A stretch of 64,000 nt of DNA, taken from positions 344,020 to 408,019 of the forward strand of contig NZ_DIIM01000002.1 of NCBI RefSeq assembly GCF_002420705.1. Reading direction: 5' to 3'. Position 1 is the first letter of the stretch; each line of letters opens with the position of its first letter. The position numbers and the translations under genes were made by a program. Under the pieces are notes generated by a model that was given only the letters and a program-made list of their open reading frames with translations, searched no databases and was not told where the DNA came from. This document shows, piece after piece, positions 1 through 8,157 of this stretch. The DNA is from Sphingobacterium sp. UBA5670. Its GTDB lineage: Bacteria > Bacteroidota > Bacteroidia > Sphingobacteriales > Sphingobacteriaceae.

Positions 1-446
1 TGGCGGCATATTTTTGCCACAATACGTATGCTGCAGCAATGGTTGATATTGGCGTAAAAAACGGCGAGCCTTATGTTTTTCAGGCCCTTGCAGCCATTGA
101 CTGTGGTATTGTAGTCAATAAGGACGCGGCCATAAACATGGCAGAAGGAGCGCTTACCGACGGGATAGGCAATGCCTTGTATGGCGAGCAACTTTTTATG
201 GACGGTGTACCACAAAAAAGCAATTTCAATAACTATCGGATCATCCGTATGAATGAATCACCAGTTAAATTAGATGTACATTTTGTCGAAAACCAAGATA
301 ATCCAACAGGAATGGGCGAACCTGTGTTTCCACCTACATTTGCTGCTGTAGCTAACGCCCTATTTTCATTTAGTGGGAAACGCTATTATAGGCAACCTTT
401 TGTCAAACAATATGTGGATGAAAATGTGTCGGAACAGAAGGCCTAA
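1..446 (+). CDS. Molybdopterin-binding subunit of a xanthine dehydrogenase / isoquinoline 1-oxidoreductase family enzyme (C-terminal part)
   Basis: The gene enters from the left edge in the frame beginning at base 3 and ends at a TAA; only about 147 C-terminal residues are visible. The sequence has the family's end-of-chain pattern: an 'AIDCGIVVNKD' stretch, 'EGALTDGIGNALYGE', a Q-x-NFNNY segment and 'GMGEPVFPP', whose Glu is the usual catalytic base of molybdenum hydroxylases. Such subunits bind the Mo-pterin cofactor and hydroxylate aldehydes or N-heterocycles, usually with a small [2Fe-2S] partner encoded next door, which would lie outside the window. The substrate cannot be told from this fragment. 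It converges on the nitrate operon with 7 bases between the stops. Confidence 0.85.
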   Translation, partial: AAYFCHNTYAAAMVDIGVKNGEPYVFQALAAIDCGIVVNKDAAINMAEGALTDGIGNALYGEQLFMDGVPQKSNFNNYRIIRMNESPVKLDVHFVENQDNPTGMGEPVFPPTFAAVANALFSFSGKRYYRQPFVKQYVDENVSEQKA

Positions 447-453
447 AGAGTAC

Positions 454-1923
454 TCACTTTACCAATTTGCTAAAGGTTAACTTTTCGTTTTCGCAGACAC
501 TACAGCAATACGTCTCGGGCAGATCTTCAAATGAAGTCCCGGCAGGGATATCCTGGGTACTATCTCCCCAGATGGGGTCATAGGTGGTCTGACATGCCGG
601 GCATTGATAGGTTACATTGATCGGCTCGGATTCTCCTGTAGTAATCTGTGTAGGTGTAATAGGTAGTTCCTGCGCCAATTCGCTATCTTGAAGCCGATAA
701 AAATCTTCACACAGTGCCAAGATCACAGCTGTAAGTTCTGCGCGCTCCACACGTTTTTGATAGGTAATAAAGTCCCTGGAATTAGGATTAAAGTTTTGTG
801 TATGTTGGACTTGAAACCAAGTTTTGCTTTCCTTGGATTCAATGAAACGCAAAATTACAGATCCCCAAATTCCACTTTTGGGCTGCATTTTAATGCCAAA
901 ACACAGTTTGTAAGTACGAATATCCAACCAATTCATACAGTGCACCAATTCCTGTTTGAGGGCTAAGGCAGCGGGATCAAAATCTTCTGTCATCCAATTG
1001 AGCTCATTTAGGGCATGGCGCAAATTGATCCGATGTCGATCCAGTACAATATCAAATGAGGATCTTACACTTGCCTGAATATCTTTGATGATGATTGATT
1101 TCCAAGGTGTAGTATAGAATTGACCGATCCTGTGTTGCAGACAGAGGTGGCATATGTCGCGTAAAAAAGCGATCGAAAAGGTTTCAGAGCGCCGATACAC
1201 CCCTAGCCACAGTCTGTCTTGGTAAGTATTAAATCCCTCATAATAGGGGAGTTTAAATGCGGGTTCCAAAAACGGTTGTCCAATGGATTGGAAAAAAAAA
1301 TTTCCTGAAGCAGTTGCTAAGCTTTCTAATTTTTGGCCCAGCTCTTGTCCTTCGGTTGCCGTTGTGACGAGGGTTTCAATCAGCGTAGACTCGAGAAAAT
1401 AACAGAGCCTGGCGATGTCATCCGTATTTACCAAGGTGGACCAGGTGTAAAATAAATTGCTTTTTGAGAACCGAAGCTGCAAATGCCAATAATTGCTAAT
1501 TTCGGAAGTAATGAAATTTAGATTTCCAGTATAGTAAGGTACCAGTGATTGAGTAGAGTCCACAATATTGACTTTTAACCTCGGGTTGAAGTCAAAGCTA
1601 TCCAAGACATCTTTATATACCCCTTCACGGATCCATGCCCCTTGATTAAAAAGCCCATCTGCCACATATGAGCTCACAATGTTTGGATAGATATCCTGAC
1701 CAATTTCATAAGCAAACTCCTGGTTGAGTAGTGTATACTCCAATTCTTCAAGCTGTGAATCATTTATCAGAAAATACAATTGTTGCCTACTGCCAAATTT
1801 AACCTCTGTAATGCCTGCTTCCTCCAAAGGGATCAATAAATTGAGAAGCTCTCCCGGAGAGATTGCCCCGCCTGAAAGGTTAATCTTAACAAATTGTCCA
1901 TCTTTCATTATTTTATTTTGCAT
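454..1923 (-). CDS. Degenerate nitrite/sulfite-reductase-fold protein with C-terminal rubredoxin domain
   Basis: This 489-residue protein is the last gene of the nitrate operon; its ATG overlaps the end of the nitrate reductase gene by 11 bases. Residues 1-430 contain two stretches that resemble the ferredoxin-like half-domains of siroheme nitrite/sulfite reductases ('EVKFGSRQQLYFLI' and 'IGQFYTTPWKSIII'). The Cys-X5-Cys ... Cys-X3-Cys set that binds siroheme-coupled 4Fe-4S is not present. The last 55 residues form a rubredoxin: 'CPACQTTYDPIWGD' and 'CCSVC' give the two Cys-X2-Cys knuckles for one Fe. I infer an electron-transfer or accessory role in nitrate/nitrite reduction rather than a classic NirA. 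The fold assignment of the first part is by resemblance only; the rubredoxin part is clear. Confidence 0.7.
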   Translation of the reverse strand: MQNKIMKDGQFVKINLSGGAISPGELLNLLIPLEEAGITEVKFGSRQQLYFLINDSQLEELEYTLLNQEFAYEIGQDIYPNIVSSYVADGLFNQGAWIREGVYKDVLDSFDFNPRLKVNIVDSTQSLVPYYTGNLNFITSEISNYWHLQLRFSKSNLFYTWSTLVNTDDIARLCYFLESTLIETLVTTATEGQELGQKLESLATASGNFFFQSIGQPFLEPAFKLPYYEGFNTYQDRLWLGVYRRSETFSIAFLRDICHLCLQHRIGQFYTTPWKSIIIKDIQASVRSSFDIVLDRHRINLRHALNELNWMTEDFDPAALALKQELVHCMNWLDIRTYKLCFGIKMQPKSGIWGSVILRFIESKESKTWFQVQHTQNFNPNSRDFITYQKRVERAELTAVILALCEDFYRLQDSELAQELPITPTQITTGESEPINVTYQCPACQTTYDPIWGDSTQDIPAGTSFEDLPETYCCSVCENEKLTFSKLVK

Positions 1924-4900
1924 AGGATTTTACCTCCTTATCCATTTCTACAATATAGTGTTCCAAAATACGCTTCACTTCAGGTTTACAAGATCCACAG
2001 CCTGTCCCAGCTCCAGTTGCAGTGCATAACTCCTGGAGATCCGTACATCCATCGCTTAAGCGTCGCTGCAGATTGCCTTCTCCAACCTGACTGCACGAAC
2101 ACACCAGACGACCAATGGCCGCTTCTTTTGCAGTACCGCTGCGTAGCAGCTGCAAACGTTTTTCGCTCAATTCAATTCTGTTTGCAATCAAGTTTTTAAA
2201 TTCAAGAAATTCATTCTTATCTCCGATTAAGATGGCGCCAACAAGTCTATCCTGATAGATAATACATTTTTTGTAATAACGCTTGGCTTTGTCGATAAAA
2301 ATAATCTCTTCATAGCCTTCATTTGGTATTTCCGTCAGACCGATGCTACACAGGTCAAAACCTTGTATTTTGATAATATTCATAAAAAGGCTTCCCTTAT
2401 AATGACTGCTGATATCCCCCTGATGATAATGAGCTACGATAGCTGCCTGTTCTTCGGCGGCTGCCGTAATGCCATAGAGCGTCCCATCAAATTCTGCAAT
2501 CTCACCAATAGCATAGATTGCAGGGTCACTGGTTTTCAGGTGATGATCCACAACCACGCCTCGCTGGCATAGAAGGCCGGCCTCCTTAGCCAATTCAATA
2601 TTAGGAGTAGTGCCAATGGCCAAGATAACCGCATCGCATTTGATCTGTCGCCCGCTTTTTAATTCGATCTTTGTCAGTTTATTGCGACCGCAGTATAGCT
2701 GCACTTCATCGTTATAGAATATATCACAGCCAAGGTCTACCATTTGTTCATGAAGCAATTGACTTCCCAAAGGATCAAGCTGCCGGTTCAAAAAACGCGA
2801 AACGCGTTGTACTACAGTTATTTTTGTTCCATTTTCACGGAGTGAAGCTGCCATTTCCAGCCCCAATAATCCTCCGCCCACGATAACGACATGCGCTTGT
2901 TTGGGCAGGTATCGTTTCAAAATATCTGCGTCCGTACGACGACGCATTGTAAAAATACCCGGCAACTGTGGTACATGCTTTGGTAGGCTGGGACGGCTTC
3001 CTGTCGCCAATATCAAGACGTCATAATGAGTTTTAATTCCCCGCGAATCCCAGACGTATTTATTGGTTCGGTCAATCTTTGTAACCTGGACACCACGTAT
3101 ATGTTGTATATTGAGTAAAGGCTCCTCGGCATCTTTCATCTTGATTAATTGCTCCCACTGAAGCTCTCCACTTACATAATGCGGCAGCATCACACGATTG
3201 TAGAAGGGCAGATCCTCATTACTAAAAACGGTAATTTCATCGACCTTATTTAACTCTCGGAAGGACCGGACAAAGCCATGTGCTCCGGCACCAGCACCTA
3301 CAATAACAATACGTTCTTTCTTTTTTACATGAGCTTCGACACGTACAGCACAGAATTTAAAATCAGGTTCCTTAGAAATAGGATCCACTAAATCGTTGGT
3401 CAGGTTATTGGCCCTATGGAGATCAGATCCCAATAGCTTACCCCAATGCATTGGTAGAAAAACTACGCCCGGTTTGATCGTCTCACTAACCCGTGCTCTG
3501 ACACGAACTTCACCACGTATCGAATAAACATTTGCCAATTGTCCATCGACCAAGTTGAGCGATGCTGCATCATTTGGGTGAATTTCCAAAAATGCCGTCT
3601 GAATATGTTGATTCAGTTTACTTACCTTGCCAGTTTTCGACATTGTGTGCCATTGGTCGCGGATGCGTCCTGTTGTCAAGATAAGCGGAAAATTTTGGTC
3701 AGGCAGTTCGCTGTGATTCTGATCAGGAGGGCTATGCAAGTGTGCGCGGCCATTCGGAGTAAGGAATTTTTTATCTTGAAAAAGACGAGCTGTTCCTTGT
3801 TTCTTTGTCAAATCAAAAGGCCATTGCACGGTATTCAGGTTGTCAATAAGTGTATAATCCAGGCCGGCAATGTCAATACTTGTTCCGGCCGTTAGCTGGA
3901 CATGTTCTTTATAAATATCCTGTGGTGTAGGATATGAAAAACCTTTAAATTCCAATTTCTGGGCAAATCGCGATAAGATTTCTGTATCCGGAAGAGCTTC
4001 GCCCGGGGGGGCGATAGCCTTATGTAGGTGGCTTATCCTACGTTCTGAATTTGTCATTGTACCTTCTTTTTCAGCCCATGCCGCTGCGGGAAGAATGACG
4101 TCTGCAAAGTCTAAGGTCTGCGGTTTGTTGGATATTTCCTGAACGACGACAAATTTAGCCATTTGCAATGCCTTTTCCACCAGCCTAGCGTTGGGAAGGC
4201 TGGTGAGGGGGTTGGTGCAAAGAATCCAAATTGCTTTCAATCGTCCATCGGCTAATGCTTCAAACATTTCGGTTGCTGTAAGCCCTGGTTTGTCGCTCAC
4301 GGCGGTTCCTGACCAGAACTGTTGAAGTTCATCGCGATGTTTTTTATTATCCATATCACGATGAGCGGGCAGAAGATTGGCAAGCCCGCCAACTTCTCTG
4401 CCGCCCATAGCATTGGGCTGACCAGTTAGCGAAAAAGGACCGCTTCCCGGCTTCCCGATCTTTCCTGTAATCAGGTTGAGATCAATTAGACTCAGGTTTT
4501 TGTTAACGCCCACCACACTCTGATTCAGCCCCATTGTCCACAATGTCAAAAAAGCCTTAGATTCACCGATATATCCAGCTGCGCGCTCAATGTCCTCTGC
4601 TGCCAATCCACATATTGCAGCGGATTCCAATAGCGTGCGTTCGAAAACCCGCGCTTTATACGCCTCATAACCTTCGGTATGGTTGTTTATAAAGTCAAGG
4701 TCTATATCTCCCTGTTCTATAAGTAATCTTCCCAGCGCGTAATTGAGCACAATATCAGTTCCGGGGTTAATCTGCAGATGCAGGTCAGCCAGTGCACAGG
4801 TATCCGTGATACGAGGGTCTACAACAATAATTTTAGTTCCTGGATTTTTAGCTTTGTGCGCTTCTACACGTCGCCAAAGTATCGGATGACACCAGGCCGG

Positions 4901-5434
4901 ATTGGCGCCAGCTACCAAAAAGCAATCAGCAAGCTCGATATCATCGTAACATATTGGCACACTATCTTCGCCCAGCACTTTTTTGTAGGCAGCTACAGCA
5001 CTGCTCATACAAAGACGGGAGTTTGTGTCAATATTATTTGTACCAATAAACCCCTTGACCAATTTGTTGAGAATATAGTATTCCTCCGTAAGGCATTGTC
5101 CGGAAGCATAAAATGCCACGGCATCAGGACCATACTTTGCAATCAGCGTACGAAAGACAGCTGCAGTACGATCCAAAACTTCATCCCATGAAACACGTTG
5201 TAACGGACTAGACCTGTGATGGCGCATTTGCGGATAGAGAAGTCTGTCTGAGCGATCGTTGACTGTATATTGCAGATTCATTCCCTTGCTACATAATTTG
5301 CCTTGATTGACGGGGTGTTCAGTATCACCCGTAACGGAAATCAGCTGATTTTTTTCGACCGTAATCTTTACGCCACACCCTACACCACAATAGCAGCAGG
5401 TACTTTTATAAACACTATTCGACTCTTTGTTCAT
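1913..5434 (-). CDS. Assimilatory nitrate reductase catalytic subunit fused to FAD/BFD-[2Fe-2S] electron-transfer module (NasC-NasB type fusion)
   Basis: A 1173-residue fusion. Residues 1 to about 690 are a molybdopterin-guanine-dinucleotide oxidoreductase: Cys13, Cys16, Cys20 and Cys48 form the N-terminal 4Fe-4S site, and Cys142 in 'DTNSRLCMSS' sits where periplasmic/assimilatory nitrate reductases ligate Mo. From about residue 703 an FAD/NAD oxidoreductase begins ('RIVIVGAGAGAHG', a second Rossmann motif 'VVIVGGGLLGLEMA'). Residues about 1107-1160 form a BFD-like [2Fe-2S] domain ('CSC' and 'GCGSC'). Bacillus carries these as two proteins, NasC (catalytic) and NasB (electron transfer). No twin-arginine signal is present, so it is cytoplasmic and probably NAD(P)H-driven. 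It lies 18 bases downstream of the transporter gene. Confidence 0.9.
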   Translation of the reverse strand: MNKESNSVYKSTCCYCGVGCGVKITVEKNQLISVTGDTEHPVNQGKLCSKGMNLQYTVNDRSDRLLYPQMRHHRSSPLQRVSWDEVLDRTAAVFRTLIAKYGPDAVAFYASGQCLTEEYYILNKLVKGFIGTNNIDTNSRLCMSSAVAAYKKVLGEDSVPICYDDIELADCFLVAGANPAWCHPILWRRVEAHKAKNPGTKIIVVDPRITDTCALADLHLQINPGTDIVLNYALGRLLIEQGDIDLDFINNHTEGYEAYKARVFERTLLESAAICGLAAEDIERAAGYIGESKAFLTLWTMGLNQSVVGVNKNLSLIDLNLITGKIGKPGSGPFSLTGQPNAMGGREVGGLANLLPAHRDMDNKKHRDELQQFWSGTAVSDKPGLTATEMFEALADGRLKAIWILCTNPLTSLPNARLVEKALQMAKFVVVQEISNKPQTLDFADVILPAAAWAEKEGTMTNSERRISHLHKAIAPPGEALPDTEILSRFAQKLEFKGFSYPTPQDIYKEHVQLTAGTSIDIAGLDYTLIDNLNTVQWPFDLTKKQGTARLFQDKKFLTPNGRAHLHSPPDQNHSELPDQNFPLILTTGRIRDQWHTMSKTGKVSKLNQHIQTAFLEIHPNDAASLNLVDGQLANVYSIRGEVRVRARVSETIKPGVVFLPMHWGKLLGSDLHRANNLTNDLVDPISKEPDFKFCAVRVEAHVKKKERIVIVGAGAGAHGFVRSFRELNKVDEITVFSNEDLPFYNRVMLPHYVSGELQWEQLIKMKDAEEPLLNIQHIRGVQVTKIDRTNKYVWDSRGIKTHYDVLILATGSRPSLPKHVPQLPGIFTMRRRTDADILKRYLPKQAHVVIVGGGLLGLEMAASLRENGTKITVVQRVSRFLNRQLDPLGSQLLHEQMVDLGCDIFYNDEVQLYCGRNKLTKIELKSGRQIKCDAVILAIGTTPNIELAKEAGLLCQRGVVVDHHLKTSDPAIYAIGEIAEFDGTLYGITAAAEEQAAIVAHYHQGDISSHYKGSLFMNIIKIQGFDLCSIGLTEIPNEGYEEIIFIDKAKRYYKKCIIYQDRLVGAILIGDKNEFLEFKNLIANRIELSEKRLQLLRSGTAKEAAIGRLVCSCSQVGEGNLQRRLSDGCTDLQELCTATGAGTGCGSCKPEVKRILEHYIVEMDKEVKSYAK

Positions 5435-5452
5435 CGTAAAAGGATCCTAATT

Positions 5453-6757
5453 TTAGACTTCTAGTGACATATTCTGAACAGCAGATTCAGTTCGAGGGTG
5501 GAAGCGCACAAGAAGGACAGTGAAACCTATAAGTAAAACACCAATACCGATGTACTGGAAGGCATCGGCATAACTGAGTGTTTCAGATTTAAAAAGAAAT
5601 CCGACCAGCATGGCGCCGATATTTCCCCCTGCGCCGACAATTCCGCTTACACTGCCAATGTTATCTTTATTTATGAATGGGACGATACCATAGGTACAGC
5701 CATTGGCCATCTTAAGAAAGAGTGCAAAGAGCAACATCGTAATAATGGCAAGAAGCAAGGTGTTCGAAGTGGCGAACAAACTGATGCCGATTCCTTCCAA
5801 AAGTAACAGTATGCCCAAAATCATACCCTTCCCTTTCATACCGTAACTTTGCCCTACTTTATCACTTACAATTCCGCCAAGAGCGCGGGCGAATAGATTC
5901 ATGCCGCCAAAAATACTTGCGAGGGCCCCAGCCAATATAATCCCTGTATCAAAACGATCCATGAAGAAGGTAGCAGCGACATTGTCGACTGTGATCTCTA
6001 TCCCAAAACAAGCAGCATAGGCGAGAGTGAGGATCCAGACGCGATAGTCCTTGAGCGCAAGCACGAAAGAACCATTTTTCTTTTTATTTGTTCCATGTCC
6101 CGCAGACAGTTTATTGAAATTTCCCTGCGGTGTGTCTTGGGTGTACCTATAATAGATAAAGGCCATAATAAGTAAGATAATGCCGGGAACAACCATTGCG
6201 ATCCGCCAAGAATCAGACTGACTGACGAGGCCCATTCCGACAAATGCTGCTGCGATCAGTGGCATAACCAAATTGGTGATCCCTCCCCCCAGGTTCCCCC
6301 AGCCTCCCGTTACGGCATTTGCGGTGCCAATAATACTGGGAGCAAACATCATTGACGTGTGAAATTGTGTGATGACAAAAGACGCGCCGATAATACCGAT
6401 GAAAAAACGGAATAATAAAAAGGACTCGTAGCTATTGCTCAATCCAATAAGTAAAACCGGAATAGCACCTGCAACCAGCAGAATTGTGTATGAGATTCGT
6501 GGGCCAAGTGTATCACACATCTTTCCAACAAATAATCGTGCGATAATAGTTGCCGAAACAGATGCGATTATAATGTTTCCAATTTCACTTTTAGACAGTC
6601 CGAGCTGTTCGCGAACCAGTGGCATGAGGGGAGCGACGCCAAACCAGCCAAAGAAACAGAAGAAAAAAGTGATCCATGTGATGTGAAAGGTGCGCATCTG
6701 TACCCCTTTAAAAGAGAAGATCCGAAGTTTGTGTAGAGGTTGATTGTGTGCGGTCAT
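5453..6757 (-). CDS. narK: Nitrate/nitrite transporter, MFS superfamily NNP family
   Basis: The 434-residue product has about 12 hydrophobic segments and the nitrate-nitrite-porter signatures: 'FVITQFHTSMMFA' followed by 'GTANAVTGGWGNLGGG', which together shape the substrate path in NarK/NasA proteins, and a second glycine-rich 'GIVGAGGNIGA' in the C-terminal half. It is the first gene of the minus-strand operon and would bring nitrate in for the reductase downstream. The ATG at 6757 is used here; a second Met at 6697 ('MRTFHITW'), closer to the usual start of the first membrane segment, is possible. The long AT-rich region upstream probably holds its promoter and regulator sites. Confidence 0.92.
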   Translation of the reverse strand: MTAHNQPLHKLRIFSFKGVQMRTFHITWITFFFCFFGWFGVAPLMPLVREQLGLSKSEIGNIIIASVSATIIARLFVGKMCDTLGPRISYTILLVAGAIPVLLIGLSNSYESFLLFRFFIGIIGASFVITQFHTSMMFAPSIIGTANAVTGGWGNLGGGITNLVMPLIAAAFVGMGLVSQSDSWRIAMVVPGIILLIMAFIYYRYTQDTPQGNFNKLSAGHGTNKKKNGSFVLALKDYRVWILTLAYAACFGIEITVDNVAATFFMDRFDTGIILAGALASIFGGMNLFARALGGIVSDKVGQSYGMKGKGMILGILLLLEGIGISLFATSNTLLLAIITMLLFALFLKMANGCTYGIVPFINKDNIGSVSGIVGAGGNIGAMLVGFLFKSETLSYADAFQYIGIGVLLIGFTVLLVRFHPRTESAVQNMSLEV

Positions 6758-6904
6758 GATTTAATAAGTTTATGGTTGATGATTGAAATAATTACATGGT
6801 TTTTAAATTTATTTGGTTATTTTTTATTTTTACGTCTGATATTTTTGATTTTTATTGTAAAATAATCTTTAATGTGTTTATTTATTGGTTGTAATCCATT
6901 AAAC

Positions 6905-6925
6905 AAACACTTTATTTAAGTGTTT
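6905..6925. promoter_or_regulatory. Inverted repeat, candidate operator of the nitrate operon
   Basis: Two perfect 8-base arms, AAACACTT and AAGTGTTT, are separated by 5 bases. The site is about 150 bases upstream of the nitrate transporter start. The regulator is not identifiable from the window. Confidence 0.35.
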
Positions 6926-7011
6926 ATTTTGTTTATAAGCAATTTTTAATATAATAATGATTTTTTTATTGTTTAAACTATGTATTTTATTAAAATGTAT
7001 AATCAAATCTA

Positions 7012-7041
7012 ATAAAAATATGATATAAATCATATTTTTAT
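7012..7041. promoter_or_regulatory. 13-bp-arm inverted repeat with FNR/Crp-like core ATGAT-N4-ATCAT
   Basis: Arms at 7012-7024 and 7029-7041 are perfect reverse complements with a 4-base spacer. The centre reads ATGATATAAATCAT, matching four of five bases in each half of the FNR consensus TTGAT-N4-ATCAA. It lies about 255 bases upstream of the nitrate transporter start. Binding by an FNR/DNR-type regulator is an inference. Confidence 0.45.
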
Positions 7042-7369
7042 AACATTATAATGGTTTTATGTTTCATTTATTTGGTTTGTTTTGGTATTTTGTTTGATTT
7101 TGTTTAGTGAAAATGTTTTTTTATGATTTTTTTATATAAAATGCCTCTTGTTTTTGGAATTTTGTTGGTTTAAAAACTTTAAAGTGAGGTTTTATGATGA
7201 TTTTTGGATAAAAAGTACAAAAATTATCTAAATAACCTTAACAAACGGCTAGAAGATGCAGAAGAAATGTGGATGGTCACACCGTTTTAGAAATATGAGC
7301 ATCGCCAGTTAACTATGTGAAGTCCACACTAGACATGAGCAGTTAGGTTGCTAGCGTTGGGAGTATGAA

Positions 7370-7389
7370 AATTACGATATTTCGTAATT
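7370..7389. repeat. Short inverted repeat upstream of the RidA gene
   Basis: Arms AATTACGA and TCGTAATT (8 bases each) are separated by 4 bases, about 170 bases before the RidA start. It may be an operator or a chance AT-rich dyad. Confidence 0.25.
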
Positions 7390-7557
7390 ATTACCATTGC
7401 TCTCTTGTTTATAAAAGTCTGTATAATAATATATTAAATTTTATGGTATCCTTCTTGGTAGATAAAATGCGATTGTAGATTAGGAGATGGAAAAATTTTC
7501 GCTCAGTAAACTACATCCGTGTAATTGTATAAATCATAATACTTTAAAATTCAAAAG

Positions 7558-7950
7558 ATGTCAAACAAAAACAAAAAAGCAGAGGGCTTTGGAATGCCCT
7601 GGGAGGAAATTTATGGTTACTCACAAGCGATTAAAAAAGGAAATACAGTTTGGATTTCGGGTCAGCTTGGTCACAATGAAAAAGGCGAGTTGCCGGAAGG
7701 AATGGATGCACAGATGAAACAGACATATGTCAATATCAAAGAACTGTTGTCTAGATTTGGGATGAGCATGGAAAATGTTGTTGAAGAAGTTATATATACT
7801 ATGGATATGACTACAGCATTTGACGCTAGAAAGAATTTTAAAGCAGATTTTTATGCGGATCCTAAAATGGTTGCCAGCACTATGGTCGGCGTAACTGGGC
7901 TTGCATTACCCGGTCAATTGGTAGAAATAAAGATTGTTGCAACTGAATAA
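7558..7950 (+). CDS. RidA/YjgF/YER057c/UK114 family protein
   Basis: This 130-residue protein has the RidA-type single-domain layout: 'SQAIKKGNTVWISGQLG' at residues 22-38, a helix with 'QTYVNIKELLSRFG', and a C-terminal 'VGVTGLALPGQLVEIKIVAT'. Canonical RidA hydrolyses reactive enamine/imine intermediates made by PLP enzymes. The Arg of the canonical 'R-x-x-x-x-V' active-site motif is not obvious here: the corresponding segment reads 'STMVGVTGLALPGQLVEIK', so it may belong to a RidA subfamily without deaminase activity. It is a single gene, divergent from the nitrate operon. Confidence 0.85.
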   Translation: MSNKNKKAEGFGMPWEEIYGYSQAIKKGNTVWISGQLGHNEKGELPEGMDAQMKQTYVNIKELLSRFGMSMENVVEEVIYTMDMTTAFDARKNFKADFYADPKMVASTMVGVTGLALPGQLVEIKIVATE

Positions 7951-7977
7951 TCAGGTATTGATTATAATAGGGGTATA

Positions 7978-8140
7978 CTTCACTTTTAGCATTTTGTTAA
8001 TGGTATAGAGATTTGCCGGCGAGAAGTTCTTCACTGTGCTCTGCATATGGGGACTAAATCAGAATGCTGCAGCTGGTGGAATTGATGAACATGCAGAGCG
8101 TCCTTAGCGAAATGGTATTAGCATCTTGCGAAAAGTGAAG
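7978..8140. repeat. Nested inverted repeats in the RidA-HchA intergenic region
   Basis: Outer arms CTTCACTTTT (7978-7987) and AAAAGTGAAG (8131-8140) are perfect complements. Inside them GCTCTGCAT (8038-8046) pairs with ATGCAGAGC (8091-8099), and a GCTGCAGC palindrome lies near the centre. The element sits between two convergent genes. It could fold into a long hairpin or be the remnant of a small non-autonomous element; no target-site duplication is visible. Confidence 0.35.
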
Positions 8141-8157
8141 GAACAATTCGGTTGCCG

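Larger units (their letters stand above)
6758..7557. other. AT-rich intergenic control region upstream of the nitrate operon
   Basis: This 800-base stretch is very AT-rich and contains no convincing coding frame on either strand. It lies between divergent genes (nitrate transporter on minus, RidA on plus). It holds three dyad symmetries, at 6905-6925, 7012-7041 and 7370-7389. Around 7230-7340 the base composition rises, with no recognisable gene. Confidence 0.7.

Noticed and set aside
7230..7345. Base composition rise suggesting a gene or element remnant upstream of ridA
   Set aside because: All frames are interrupted, and no terminal repeats or recognisable protein segments are present.
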